Source: Chloroflexus aurantiacus J-10-fl
GTDB taxonomy: Bacteria > Chloroflexota > Chloroflexia > Chloroflexales > Chloroflexaceae
DNA: 64,000 bases
Reading direction: 5' to 3'
NCBI RefSeq assembly: GCF_000018865.1
Contig: NC_010175.1
Coordinates: 1,736,001-1,800,000 of the forward strand
Positions 54,145 to 63,207 of this stretch are shown here, piece by piece; the stretch's first letter is position 1, and every line of letters starts with the position of its first letter. Position numbers and translations under genes: made by a program. The notes below the pieces were generated by a model. The model was not told the origin of the DNA. It made no database searches and saw only the letters and a list, made by a program, of their open reading frames with translations.

Positions 54145-54966
54145 ATGCAAGGCGAACCATGTCACATCTCAGCGCAACGTAAGGCAATCCAGCTCGCGCA
54201 TGGGCGGGTCAGCTACCTGGAATGGCCTGCGGACGGACCGGTCGTTCTGTTGTGTCATGGCATTACCAGCAGTGCGGTCACCCTCTGGCGATTAGGTGCC
54301 GACCTGGCTGCCGACGGCTGGCGGGTGATTGCGGTTGACTTACCCGGTCATGGCCAGAGTGATCTCAGCCCTGCTCACGATATGGACACCATAGCCGGGA
54401 TTGTCGGCGACCTGATCCAGGCCCTCGCAATCACCGATCTGGCGATGGTAGGCCACTCGTGGGGTGGGGCAACAACACTGGCTCTCATCAGTGGACAGCA
54501 TCCGGCTCGCGCCGCAGTCAGGCGAGCTGTCTTGCTCGATCCACTCGTTCGCCAGGAAGCAGCCGTTGCGCCCTCGCTGTTGCCCCAGTTTACTATTGGT
54601 GTTGGTCAACCACCCACCGAGACTCTCCCACGCCTACGCGAGTTGAATCCCGACTGGCATCCCTGTGATTACTACTGGAAGACCCAGGCGTTGGCTGAAT
54701 GCAGGTACGAGCAGGTAGCCGGACTCTTCCTCATGCCAGAGGATTGGACACTGGTACCGCGCATTGCCCGGGTGCAGATACCGGTATTAATCCTTTTGGC
54801 CGAGCCTGCCTACACAATCATTCCACCGGCGATCCAGGACGAGTTACGGGCTACGGCACCAGCCGATCTTGTCCAGATGGTAACCATTCCGGGCACCAAC
54901 CACAACATGCTGCGTGGGCCAGGGTACGAGCCAACCTTCCAGGCTTTACGTCAGTTTTTGGGATAA
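54145..54966 (+). CDS. Alpha/beta hydrolase
   Basis: A 273-residue hydrolase with the nucleophile Ser105 in MVGHSWGGAT, an oxyanion region LLCHGITSSA and His in GTNHNMLRGPG near the C terminus; the acid is probably Asp in VLILLAEPAY-adjacent sequence. The family covers esterases, lipases, haloalkane dehalogenases and more, so the substrate is unknown. It is the third gene of the obg unit and likely co-transcribed with it. Confidence 0.9.
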   Translation: MQGEPCHISAQRKAIQLAHGRVSYLEWPADGPVVLLCHGITSSAVTLWRLGADLAADGWRVIAVDLPGHGQSDLSPAHDMDTIAGIVGDLIQALAITDLAMVGHSWGGATTLALISGQHPARAAVRRAVLLDPLVRQEAAVAPSLLPQFTIGVGQPPTETLPRLRELNPDWHPCDYYWKTQALAECRYEQVAGLFLMPEDWTLVPRIARVQIPVLILLAEPAYTIIPPAIQDELRATAPADLVQMVTIPGTNHNMLRGPGYEPTFQALRQFLG

Positions 54967-55028
54967 CAAATGGCGGCGCCTGAACGCCGCCGCATCAATC
55001 CGAACGATCATCGGGCGCGGTCGGGGCG

Positions 55029-55982
55029 CTACATCGCCTCACGCCGAGATGGCACCTGGAGGCTAACCGGTCGTTCGGCGGTATGAGCACGACTCCGAAC
55101 CAGCTCACTGTAACGGCGGGTCGACCGTGGATCACGATGACCGAGGATACGTCGCACAACCTGTTCCGGGTAGAATGCAATCAGTTCTGCGGCAGCAGTA
55201 TGCCGCAGGTGGTGCAAAGTATAGCGGGGCTGCTCGCGGCCATCGACAATGTCGATCAGGCGGGCAGCTTTGCACACGGCCACCCAACGGCGGTGCAGGG
55301 TATCATACGATACTCGCGTTCCGCGTGAGGAGCGGAACAACGGTGTCTCCGGAGCAGCATCCTCCATATCACGTACCCATACCCGCAATCCGCGGAGCGA
55401 GCGCGGCATCGCGTCAGGGGTCAAGACAATCATCCGTTTACTGCCACTCTTACTGTCCTGAACCAGGAGCATCTCGCGTCCGGGTTCAAGAATCACATCA
55501 CCGACGTTCAGATTCAAAACCTCGTCTGTGCGGATACCAATTTCACGCAGCATCGTAAAGATCAGACGGTAGGGCTGTGGTGCTGCCGCAATCGCCTGAT
55601 CGAGTGCGCGTAGCTCAGCCTCGTTGGTAATCGGTTGCGGCCGGTGTTCGGTGGGCAAACGCCCATCAATCTGTTCAACCGGATTGTGCGTCACGTAGCC
55701 ACGCTCTAATGCCCAGCGAAAAAACCGACCCAGACTGGCAATTCGTCGGTTCGTTGTACCCGGTTGCTCCTGACGCCGCGCCAGGAACTGCTGAATATCA
55801 GCCGTCGTGATAGCACTCAGCTCCTGGCTTAGAGCAAGCCCGGCTGTCCGCAGATCACAGCGGTACGAAGTGATGGTATTGTCGCTCAAACCATCATCGC
55901 ACTTCAAATCGTGCAAAAATTGTTCGAGTTCGCTGATAATGGTGCGCGCATGCTGTGAACCGGCTCCGTTCGCCTCAGACAT
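55029..55982 (-). CDS. Tyrosine recombinase (XerC/XerD-like integrase)
   Basis: A site-specific recombinase of 317 residues. An N-terminal SAM-like DNA-binding domain (FLHDLKCDDGLSDNTITSYR) is followed by the catalytic domain with Arg151 (GIRTDEVLNL), Lys178 (DSKSGSKR), His257 and Arg260 (LHHLRHT), His282 (LGHRDP) and nucleophile Tyr291 (RRYSEL). All catalytic residues are present. It could be the chromosome-dimer recombinase or an integrase of a mobile element; I see no attachment sites. The nearby inverted repeat at 56178-56194 might be its operator or site. Confidence 0.93.
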   Translation of the reverse strand: MSEANGAGSQHARTIISELEQFLHDLKCDDGLSDNTITSYRCDLRTAGLALSQELSAITTADIQQFLARRQEQPGTTNRRIASLGRFFRWALERGYVTHNPVEQIDGRLPTEHRPQPITNEAELRALDQAIAAAPQPYRLIFTMLREIGIRTDEVLNLNVGDVILEPGREMLLVQDSKSGSKRMIVLTPDAMPRSLRGLRVWVRDMEDAAPETPLFRSSRGTRVSYDTLHRRWVAVCKAARLIDIVDGREQPRYTLHHLRHTAAAELIAFYPEQVVRRILGHRDPRSTRRYSELVRSRAHTAERPVSLQVPSRREAM

Positions 55983-56538
55983 ACGACTCTCCTCTCTCCT
56001 GCTGTGATGAAGATACTTCTCTTCAGGGTATGCACAGCAAGTAGCTCACAGCGCACCGGTCAGCGCCGTAAGCAATGACACTCCTGTCAGATTGACTCTG
56101 CGCTGCAATTATCTATCACGACCCTATCTCACAATAACAGATAGGTGCTCCTCCCGAAGATGGGAACAGTGAACACATTATCACTGTGTGATAACTGCCG
56201 AATACCGAAGATGCGATCTTCAGCAGCATAACACCGTGAACAGCTTCATTGTGTTCGGTATTGATTGCATTATAGCAAATGCTTTGACCTCATGCTAGTT
56301 CTAAAAATGAATATTTTTTGCTTCAAGGCAAAACTATTATCGTCATGAAAACGAACAGAAAACCGGATCATACGGCAGCACAAAATTGTTGGGAATATAG
56401 AGCCTGAGCAGGTGTTAACGTTGCCTGATTAGTTAAGACGAGACGAATTGCCGGGTGTTGGCGACGAAGTGAGCAGGTTGGTGGGGTATTAGCCGGCGGG
56501 TTGTATTGGCGGGTTAAGGGGTCGGCAGGTTAAAACCC
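55983..56538. other. Intergenic region upstream of the recombinase
   Basis: Two inverted repeats stand out: TTATCAC (56178-56184) with GTGATAA (56188-56194), and AATACCGAA (56201-56209) with TTCGGTATT (56254-56262). It is otherwise without supported genes. Confidence 0.5.
56178..56194. promoter_or_regulatory. 7-bp inverted repeat, possible operator or recombination site
   Basis: TTATCAC-TGT-GTGATAA is perfectly symmetrical, about 200 bases upstream of the recombinase start. It has the look of a dimeric protein-binding site. Confidence 0.45.
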
Positions 56539-56950
56539 TGCCTCACCACGTGGAAGCCCCTCGGGGGCTGGTCTGACGGCGGGAAGTGGGCGCCGGGCGT
56601 GCTCGCGGACAGACCTGGCGGGGCTTGCACGGCGTCAGGTAAGGCTTCAGCCCACCTGACGGCAGAAAGTGGGTGCCGGGCGTGCTCACGGATAGCCCCC
56701 CAGGGGCTTGCACGGCGTCAGGTAAAAATTCACCTGCCTGACGGCAGGAAGTGGAACCGAACGTGCTCTTGGATATAACCCCGCAAGGGCTTGCACGGCG
56801 TCAGGCAGGGCTTCAGCCCGCCTGATGGCGGGAGTGGGCACCGGGCGTGCTCACGGATAGCCCCCCAGGGGCTTGCACGGCGTCAGGCAGGGCTTCAGCC
56901 CGCCTGATGGCGGGAGTGGGCACCGGGCGTGCTCACGGATAGCCCCACAA
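56539..56950 (+). repeat. 83-bp tandem repeat array
   Basis: The phrase GCTTGCACGGCGTCAGG starts at 56623, 56706, 56789 and 56871, spaced 83, 83 and 82 bases; a partial unit precedes. Each unit also holds CTGACGGCAGGAAGTGG-like and CGGGCGTGCTCACGGATAG-like phrases, and short complementary pairs (TCAGGC... GCCTGA) that can form stems. The units have diverged individually, with the last two nearly equal. There is no gene inside. Confidence 0.85.
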
Positions 56951-56978
56951 GTGCGAAACAAAACAACCGACACACCCG

Positions 56979-57836
56979 TCACCGCATCATTCGTCCACCA
57001 GCTCTGAACTGTTCTCTCCCATTCATTGCCAGCGCAATACCGTCTTGAAGCGTAGCCCGTGTCTCAAAAATACTCAGATCGGCACCAAGACTAACCAGTG
57101 TCTGTGCTACTTCAGGACTGATTCCGGTCAATACTACCCGCGTCCCAAGTAAGCGCACGGCTCGCGCCGCGCGAATCAAGGCATCGGCGACAAAGGTGTC
57201 AACCGTCGCAACGCCTGTGATGTCAACAATCACGATCTCAGCCCCGCGTGCCGACACCCCTTCCAGCAACGTTTCAATGATCAGATTAGCCCGGCGCTGA
57301 TCAATGGTACCAATCAGGGGTAAAGCCACGGCCCGATCACTGATTGGCACCAGCGGCGTGCTTAATTCACGTAAGGCTCGCTCCTGCGCGTCAATAATCT
57401 CTGCCTGCATCTGCAAGCGCTCGAACTCGATGGCCTTGATCTCACTGATGTTTTGCATCATACCGACCATCCGTACCGCTTTCCCATCCGGGCCGGCGAG
57501 AAAGTAGCCGCGATCCAGAATCCAGACATACGAACCATCTTTGTGGAGAAAGCGATACTCAATGTCATATTCGCTCAAGCGAGCTTCAGCTTCCCCCAGT
57601 AATGCAACTGCCCGCTCGCGATCATCTGGATGGATCAATTCTTCCCACTGCGCGATACCACCACTCAATTCACTCAACGTCCGTCCACAGACATGCTCGG
57701 TCTCGCCACTCCAGCTAATCTCGCCACTAACCACATCATAATCGTAGATCATCAGTCGTAGTGCCCGCACCAGCATTGCATAACGATGACGCAAATCGTT
57801 GAGTTCCTGAAGCAGGCTTTGGGGATCAAGTGCCAT
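56979..57836 (-). CDS. PAS-STAS signalling protein (RsbR-like)
   Basis: A 285-residue cytosolic regulator. Residues about 15-145 form a PAS domain with PAC (IYDYDVVSGEISWSGETEHV, IEYRFLHKDGSYVWILDRGY), then a helical linker, then a STAS domain from about 175 (DRAVALPLIGTIDQRRANLI). The loop VDITGVATVDT matches RsbR/RsbS stressosome proteins; Thr there is the usual phosphorylation site of that group. It could sense a small molecule and act in a partner-switching cascade. The ATG at 57836 has AAAGAGG upstream. No kinase partner is adjacent. Confidence 0.92.
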   Translation of the reverse strand: MALDPQSLLQELNDLRHRYAMLVRALRLMIYDYDVVSGEISWSGETEHVCGRTLSELSGGIAQWEELIHPDDRERAVALLGEAEARLSEYDIEYRFLHKDGSYVWILDRGYFLAGPDGKAVRMVGMMQNISEIKAIEFERLQMQAEIIDAQERALRELSTPLVPISDRAVALPLIGTIDQRRANLIIETLLEGVSARGAEIVIVDITGVATVDTFVADALIRAARAVRLLGTRVVLTGISPEVAQTLVSLGADLSIFETRATLQDGIALAMNGREQFRAGGRMMR

Positions 57837-57896
57837 GACTGACCTCTTTCCACATCGAGCTGACAGCATGGTCACTGAGCAACGGGGCTACGGGTG

Positions 57897-57926
57897 ATTG
57901 TAGGGGAAAGACGACTCTGTTGTCAA
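57897..57926 (-). promoter_or_regulatory. Promoter of the PAS-STAS gene
   Basis: On the minus strand TTGACA (57921-57926, perfect) and TACAAT (57897-57902, five of six), 18 bases apart. Transcription would start near 57890, about 54 bases before the ATG. Confidence 0.8.
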
Positions 57927-57931
57927 CTCTT

Positions 57932-58633
57932 TTAAGCCCTCCCATACACCGGAATTGCTGCACCGCTGATGATCCGTGCTGCCGGGCTGACGAGAAAGTG
58001 AATGACGGCGGCGATCTCTTCTGGTTTCACCCAGGATTCATGATTTGCTTTTGGCATTGCCGAGCGGTTGGTTGGTGTATCAATCACACTTGGTAATACG
58101 GCGTTGACGGTAATGTCATGAGGGCGCAATTCGGCAGCCAGTGCTTCGGTCAGTTGCAGCACCGCTCGCTTGGCAGCCGCATAGGCCGCCAGATTGGCAC
58201 CGGCCTGAGTCGCAGTCCGGCTGCTAACATTCACAATTGCCCCGCCACCGCGAGCAATCAGGTGGGGAATGGCAGCGGCACACGAAATTACAGCCGTCTT
58301 CAGGTTTATATCAAGCTGCACCTGCCAGAGCGCCCATGGCGTTTGATGCACCGGCTCGCCACCGGCGAAGCCACCCGCAGCGTTGATCAAGATGTCGATC
58401 CCACCATGCGTGGTTGCAATCGTGCGATAGGCGGCCTGGGTTGCCGATTCATCGGTGAGATCGAGCGGTAAGCCGATTACTGCCGGTATACGCTCGGCAA
58501 GTGACCGAAATGCATCCTCTTTCACAAAGGGGGCGACAACCGTAGCGCCAGCATTCGCCAAACGTTCGACAACCGCTACTCCTAATCCCCCTGTGCCGCC
58601 GGTGATAATCGCAACCTTTCCTGCCAAATCCAT
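57932..58633 (-). CDS. Short-chain dehydrogenase/reductase
   Basis: A 233-residue Rossmann-fold oxidoreductase. The cofactor loop is TGGTGGLG, the NNAG-type motif reads LINAAGG, and the active site is Ser in VSSRTATQAG and Tyr/Lys in AAYAAAKRAV. The ATG at 58633 has GAGAGGAAG upstream. The N-terminal Asp-less loop gives no clear cofactor preference. It is a single gene, and the substrate is unknown. Confidence 0.9.
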   Translation of the reverse strand: MDLAGKVAIITGGTGGLGVAVVERLANAGATVVAPFVKEDAFRSLAERIPAVIGLPLDLTDESATQAAYRTIATTHGGIDILINAAGGFAGGEPVHQTPWALWQVQLDINLKTAVISCAAAIPHLIARGGGAIVNVSSRTATQAGANLAAYAAAKRAVLQLTEALAAELRPHDITVNAVLPSVIDTPTNRSAMPKANHESWVKPEEIAAVIHFLVSPAARIISGAAIPVYGRA

Positions 58634-58757
58634 GGCTCTTCCTCTCGTAGATATATAAACAACTCTGGCGCACACCTACGCCAGAGTCGCCTCTATGCTC
58701 AGACAAACGGAGAGCACTCCTTGCAGGCAACCCCATCGTTACCCGTTTTGGTGTTGA

Positions 58758-58973
58758 CTACTGCATCAGCAGGTCGAAATGCGGTCGTCCGTCATCACCA
58801 CCGAGTCGGCGCAAACCACGCTGAATGGCCCGCGCTGCACCTTCGCCGATCCAGAATGTCAGCACTGAACCGACGATCAGGCCTAACGCGCTACCCAACG
58901 CTGCCCCACTGGCGAACAGAACGAACCGTTTGCGTCGCGACGCTGCTTTGCGCCGCGCAGTCTCCTTGCCCAT
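58758..58973 (-). CDS. Small membrane protein downstream of rsfS
   Basis: A 71-residue protein I do not recognise. It has a strongly basic N terminus (MGKETARRKAASRRKR), one membrane helix (LFASGAALGSALGLIVGSVLTF) and a short cytosolic or external tail (GRPHFDLLMQ). The ATG at 58973 has AGGAAG upstream, 8 bases after the rsfS stop, so the two are one unit. Confidence 0.75.
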   Translation of the reverse strand: MGKETARRKAASRRKRFVLFASGAALGSALGLIVGSVLTFWIGEGAARAIQRGLRRLGGDDGRPHFDLLMQ

Positions 58974-58981
58974 ATGCTTCC

Positions 58982-59314
58982 TCACTGCACAACGACTACC
59001 GGCATCGCTTTGCTCCAAAGACGCTCCAACCGGTAGTACTCACGCTGGCTCTGGCTGAAGATGTGCACCACAATATCGCGATAGTCGAGCACAACCCAGC
59101 CGGTGTCGGCGCTCCCTTCAAAGCGCGGGCTTAACCCGTGCTCGGTTGAAATCTTCTCGTCGATGTGGTCGATGATCGCTCGCATCTGCCGATCATTGTC
59201 GGCGGTACAGATGATAAAGTAGTCGGCTATGGTTGTCTGCGAGCGGATGTCCAGCAGGACAATGTCGTGCGCCTGCTTGTCTTCTACCAGCTCGACGATG
59301 CGGCGGGCAATCAT
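58982..59314 (-). CDS. rsfS: Ribosomal silencing factor RsfS
   Basis: Binds uL14 and blocks subunit joining when nutrients are short. The 110 residues include the complete RsfS core: IVELVEDKQAHDIVLLDIRS, TTIADYFIICTADNDRQMRA, DTGWVVLDYRDIVVHIF and REYYRLERLWS. The ATG at 59314 has no well-placed ribosome site: GGAGG is about 20 bases upstream. Four in-frame codons earlier is ATC (59324-59326), 8 bases after that GGAGG, so translation may begin there (see findings). Confidence 0.93.
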   Translation of the reverse strand: MIARRIVELVEDKQAHDIVLLDIRSQTTIADYFIICTADNDRQMRAIIDHIDEKISTEHGLSPRFEGSADTGWVVLDYRDIVVHIFSQSQREYYRLERLWSKAMPVVVVQ

Positions 59315-59523
59315 TCCGGTCTCGATGGTTCTCTCCTCCTGTAGTGTATTATCGTATCATCCTGAATCCTATCACAATTGACGCACCTTGTAAAACTATT
59401 ATAGCAGGATCGCTGCGGCTAATTTACGATGGACGGGGTAGGGGATGGTGTTGCCGTATTCACAGTTCTGCCGGTACCTGATGGGGGTCTGCGGTAGACC
59501 TGGCTGTTTAGAGAGGAGGATGG

Positions 59524-60096
59524 ATGATGAATGAACCGCTAACATTACGTATTGGGCAGGCGTGTCTTGAGGTGGTCGAGGGCGATATCGTGAGCCAACA
59601 GGTTGATGCGATTGTCAATGCCGCTAATGAACAGTTGCTGCAGGGTGGTGGTGTCTGCGGTGCAATCTTTCGCGCTGCCGGAGCTGCTGAACTACAACGG
59701 GCATGTGATGCTGTTGCTCCCTGTCCAACCGGCGAAGCTCGTATTACGCCCGGCTTTGCTCTGCCGGCACGCTATATCATTCACGCGGTTGGGCCTATCT
59801 TCGACCACTATGCACCATCAGAAGCCGACCGGCTGCTCATAAGCGCGTATCGCGCAAGCCTGGCGCTGGCCCGTCAGTATGGTCTACAAAGTATCGCTTT
59901 TCCCAGTATTGCCACCGGTATCTACGGTTTTCCGGTTACTCGTGCCGCACCGCTAGTCCTGCAAACGCTCATCGATGATCTGCATACCCATCAGGCCCCT
60001 GGTCTGGTGCGGATGGTGCTGTGGCGCGATACGTTCCCGGTGTATCGTGATGTGTTCACCCACATGCAATCTGAACGGAAACTGAACGGTGGGTAA
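59524..60096 (+). CDS. Macrodomain protein
   Basis: A 190-residue ADP-ribose-binding protein of the YmdB/MacroD type, which typically removes ADP-ribose or O-acetyl-ADP-ribose. It has DAIVNAANEQLLQGGGVCGAIFRAAG with the conserved Asn and Gly pattern, and SIAFPSIATGIYGFPVTRAA. The start is the first ATG of ATGATG at 59524, preceded by GAGGAGG. It is a lone gene. Confidence 0.95.
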   Translation: MMNEPLTLRIGQACLEVVEGDIVSQQVDAIVNAANEQLLQGGGVCGAIFRAAGAAELQRACDAVAPCPTGEARITPGFALPARYIIHAVGPIFDHYAPSEADRLLISAYRASLALARQYGLQSIAFPSIATGIYGFPVTRAAPLVLQTLIDDLHTHQAPGLVRMVLWRDTFPVYRDVFTHMQSERKLNGG

Positions 60097-60321
60097 CCGG
60101 TGAGGCGCTGGTAATGCGCCAGCCGTGCCTGCAATAGGGTTGTGCCTGTACGAGCGTGTTGATACCAGGCATGAGCCTGTTCACCCATGGCGATGAATCG
60201 CTGCCCGCATATGGTCTCGTGACGGTGAGCAGACGTGGTTGCAACTATTTGGTAAAACTTTCGTCAAATTCGCAGAATACGTGGGCACAACTCTTTGGCC
60301 CTGGCTGGAAGGAGCCGATAT

Positions 60322-60849
60322 ATGCAGACACGACTTACCCGGAGTAGAACAGATCGCATGATCGGCGGTGTGTGTGGCGGCCTGGCTCGCTACTTCGCCG
60401 TTGATCCGGTCATTGTGCGCTTGATCTTTGTGCTGATCTTTTTCATCAATGGCATTAGCCTGCCGATCTATCTGGTGCTCTGGCTGATTATGCCAAGAGA
60501 GAATCCTCCGACACCCTTCTCCTCGACAGGTAGTGAGGCAAATTTCGCCCCGCAGGAAGCTTTCGTTAGCCAGAGTCAGGTGAGTGGGCAGGCACGGGTC
60601 GGATATGCTCCCGATCCCTCATACCGCTTCGATCCACTTACCGGTCAGCCTATCGGTGGCCCGGCAACCAGTGAGACAGTACAACTGACAACGACACCAT
60701 CGCGTCGCCGTAACTGGAGTTTACTCGGCATGATTCTGATCGGTGTGGGCGGTATCATTCTGCTTGAGCAATTGGGGGTGAATCTCTCGCTGCTATTCCC
60801 CGTGCTGTTGATTGGGGCCGGCCTGGTGCTGTTGCGACGTGGACGCTAA
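60322..60849 (+). CDS. PspC-domain membrane protein
   Basis: A 175-residue protein. The N-terminal PspC domain has RTDRMIGGVCGGLARYFAVD and a membrane helix (LIFVLIFFINGISLPIYLVLW). A proline/glycine-rich linker follows (PSYRFDPLTGQPIGG), then two C-terminal helices (GMILIGVGGIILLEQLGV and LLFPVLLIGAGLVLL). PspC-type proteins take part in the envelope stress response, but this C-terminal part resembles DUF5668-type modules, whose role is unknown. The ATG at 60322 has GGAAGGAG upstream. Confidence 0.9.
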   Translation: MQTRLTRSRTDRMIGGVCGGLARYFAVDPVIVRLIFVLIFFINGISLPIYLVLWLIMPRENPPTPFSSTGSEANFAPQEAFVSQSQVSGQARVGYAPDPSYRFDPLTGQPIGGPATSETVQLTTTPSRRRNWSLLGMILIGVGGIILLEQLGVNLSLLFPVLLIGAGLVLLRRGR

Positions 60850-61149
60850 ATGAAACCGGTCACATCAGCCAGAAACAGGGAATGAACACTATCGTAGAAG
60901 GCCAGGGTAGGGGCGCACGGTCATGCGCCCCTACCGTGAATTCCCCTGTGTTCACCACCTCAATCTGTACCACGCAACGTTTAGGGTTCGGCAAGAATGA
61001 GATGGCGTATGTGTCGCCTTCCCTTCACAGGTAGCACAAGGTCATTCGCCCGACTACCAACCCTCTTGGCCTGACCAGCCGCTGTTGTGGTATCAGCGAA
61101 TGGATAGCGGTAGCGAAACATCCTTCGCCAACCCACTGTCACCGGCCTG
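60850..61149. other. Intergenic region after the PspC gene
   Basis: Only the hairpin at 60907-60934 stands out. No gene is supported. Confidence 0.5.
60907..60934. repeat. Dispersed GTAGGGGC-type hairpin
   Basis: GTAGGGGCGCA (60907-60917), loop CGGTCA, TGCGCCCCTAC (60924-60934): perfect 11-bp stem. Confidence 0.75.
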
Positions 61150-61971
61150 TCAAAGCGCCCCCATCATTGCCGCAATCACCACCGCGATCAGGGCACCACC
61201 AATTGAGCTGATCAGGTTCACCAGGTCGTTATCCATCCAGCGCCAGCCGCGCAAAAAGCGATTGGGAGTGCCGTCACGGGCCACCCGGCGTTCAGTCTCG
61301 CGGCCATCGGGATAGACGTAGATCGCCTGTACGGTAGCTCCCATCAGACTGTCGAGCAGCGCACCACCTAGACCTCCAAGGAGACCAGCCGGGATCATCC
61401 ACCACGGCGGCGTACCACCGATACTGCTCAGCAGGAACATAGTGATGCCAATCAACAACCCGCCTGCGGCAGCCGCTGAGGTACCCATCAGGGTAACACC
61501 GCCGGATGTTCCCGGTGGTACCGGCTGGCGCGTCGTAATCAGTCGTGGTTCATGCGGGCTGAGTACGCCCAATTCGGTCGCCCAGGTATCGGCAGTCACC
61601 GTTGCCATCAACCCGACAAATGCTGCCAGTAATACCGCCGGCTGGTCGTTCAAGGCATACGCGACCGCGCAGAGTGCACCTAACCCACCGTTGGCAATGG
61701 TCTGAAAGAAATCGCGCCTGCCGCCCTTGGCAAACTTTTCTGCTGCTCGCCGTTCTTTGATGGATTCTTTGTAGTGAGAGAGTAGACTGCTGCTGACGAA
61801 AAAGACGATCAGGGTAATTCCCCAGGCCCAACCACCAAAACCAAACGTCAATGTCCCTACCAGTACCGCACCCAGCCAGCCACTTTCGCTTAGTGAACGG
61901 CGGGCAAAGGCAACACCGCCGATCACAATACTGAGCACAAACCCCAACCCGATCTGCACAACGTCAATCAT
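61150..61971 (-). CDS. DUF92 integral membrane protein (TMEM19/VTE6 family)
   Basis: A 273-residue membrane protein with about seven helices. The family motifs are SGWLGAVLVGTLTFGFGGW, then GGLGALCAVAYALNDQ and TVTADTWATELGVLS, GTSGGVTLMGTSAA and a C-terminal NDLVNLISSIGGAL. In plants the VTE6 member phosphorylates phytyl phosphate, which recycles phytol from chlorophyll breakdown; a role in phytol handling would fit a phototroph, but this is inference. The ATG at 61971 has GGGGGAG upstream. Confidence 0.9.
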   Translation of the reverse strand: MIDVVQIGLGFVLSIVIGGVAFARRSLSESGWLGAVLVGTLTFGFGGWAWGITLIVFFVSSSLLSHYKESIKERRAAEKFAKGGRRDFFQTIANGGLGALCAVAYALNDQPAVLLAAFVGLMATVTADTWATELGVLSPHEPRLITTRQPVPPGTSGGVTLMGTSAAAAGGLLIGITMFLLSSIGGTPPWWMIPAGLLGGLGGALLDSLMGATVQAIYVYPDGRETERRVARDGTPNRFLRGWRWMDNDLVNLISSIGGALIAVVIAAMMGAL

Positions 61972-62067
61972 AGTCTCCCCCGACGCACTCGCCGGAGCGG
62001 CAAAAAGAATGCAGAGCACCGTGCAATTGGTGCTCTGCGATTATACCAGAGACAGGGACAGAGTTGA

Positions 62068-62544
62068 TTAGGCTGCGGCGCGGGCAGTTAATGTCTGACG
62101 AGCCTGGCGAGCGACACCTCGCAATGCTGTCTCAAGATCGGCACCCAGCATATCGGCGACGGTCTTCTCCGGCACAAACGATGCCATCATGCCCAGAAGT
62201 GGTGCCAGATCAATTCCCATAATAACCTGCAGATCGGTACCATTGACCGCCTGGCTCAGCACCCAGCGCGTCTCAACCGGTAGCGGCGTGCGCACGGTGA
62301 AGACGATTTCGCGGTTGTCTTGCCAGGTCAGATCACCTTCACAGCGGATCGTGCCGAACAAACCACCCATTGACATATAGGTGACCAGACGGGCGCGACG
62401 TGCGACATCATCACGATTGAGCAGCTCTGTCTTCTGCACGCGAGGCAAAATCTGGCTGATCAATGCCGGGTCAGAAAGGGTGGCGAACACCTGCTCTGGC
62501 GTTACTCCCTCTATGTGGCAGCGCCGTCCTACTTTAATCATCAT
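62068..62544 (-). CDS. SRPBCC-fold protein, CoxG-like
   Basis: A 158-residue ligand-binding protein of the START/SRPBCC superfamily. It has the family pattern GVTPEQVFATLSDPALISQIL and CEGDLTWQDNREIVFTV, and the C-terminal helix ASFVPEKTVADMLGADLETALRG. Members include CoxG and polyketide cyclases; the ligand here is unknown. The ATG at 62544 has CAGGAG upstream. Confidence 0.85.
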   Translation of the reverse strand: MMIKVGRRCHIEGVTPEQVFATLSDPALISQILPRVQKTELLNRDDVARRARLVTYMSMGGLFGTIRCEGDLTWQDNREIVFTVRTPLPVETRWVLSQAVNGTDLQVIMGIDLAPLLGMMASFVPEKTVADMLGADLETALRGVARQARQTLTARAAA

Positions 62545-62582
62545 GGTCTCCTGTCTCTGTACTGTCAATGTTTTGCACAGTC

Positions 62583-62611
62583 ATCATAGCACCCTTGCAC
62601 AGACATGTCAA
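62583..62611 (-). promoter_or_regulatory. Promoter of the CoxG-like gene
   Basis: On the minus strand TTGACA (62606-62611, perfect) and TATGAT (62583-62588, five of six), 17 bases apart. Transcription should start near 62576, about 32 bases before the ATG. Confidence 0.85.
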
Positions 62612-62642
62612 TAGCTTTATTAATGAAAATACAATGAGGAGC

Positions 62643-62956
62643 GTCGTTTGGCCTGCGGCAGCCATGCTCCGCGCCTGCCGTGCTCGCGATCAGGTGCGGG
62701 GCGCAGCGGTTTCGTCGCCGGTCACGGCAACGCACTGCCGTCTGCTGTGACGATACGTGCTGCGTAGACGGGGTGTGAGCGGGGGAGCGGATCGTGATGT
62801 GTCGTTTGGCCTGCGGCAGCCACGCTCCGCGCCTGCCGTGCTCGCGATCAGGTGCGGGGCGCAGCGGTTTCGTCGCCGGTCACGGCAACGCACTGCCGTC
62901 TGCTGTGACGATACGTGCTGCGTAGACGGGGTGTGAGCGGGGGAGCGGATCGTGGC
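62643..62956 (+). repeat. 158-bp tandem duplication
   Basis: GTCGTTTGGCCTGCGGCAGC starts at 62643 and again at 62801. The two copies are almost identical; I see one difference (CCATG against CCACG) before the second diverges near 62955. Each copy is a relative of the 85-bp dispersed repeat (GCGGCAGCCATG, GCTCGCGATC). The rest of the gap up to 63207 has no supported gene. Confidence 0.85.
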
Positions 62957-63207
62957 ACAGACGTTCCGCCTGCTGTTTGGAGCATGCCTTAGCTATTGAA
63001 CAGCAACCATTTCGCAAAAGTCTCAACCCACAAACCATCCTGGCGCAGGCTGCCAACAGTGTGAACGCGCCGCACGTGTGCCCCCGCCGGTGCGCGTCAA
63101 TTGCCACGACACAGGCGTTCCAGCCCGACCCACGCTCCTACAGCGGTTGCCCTACCAGTACTTGTTAGATTTCACAGCATACTTGCGGAATGACCAGCAG
63201 CCAGGTG

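Noticed and set aside
56539-56950. Tandem repeats considered as a CRISPR array
   Set aside because: Units are repeated in full without unique spacers, and no cas genes are near.
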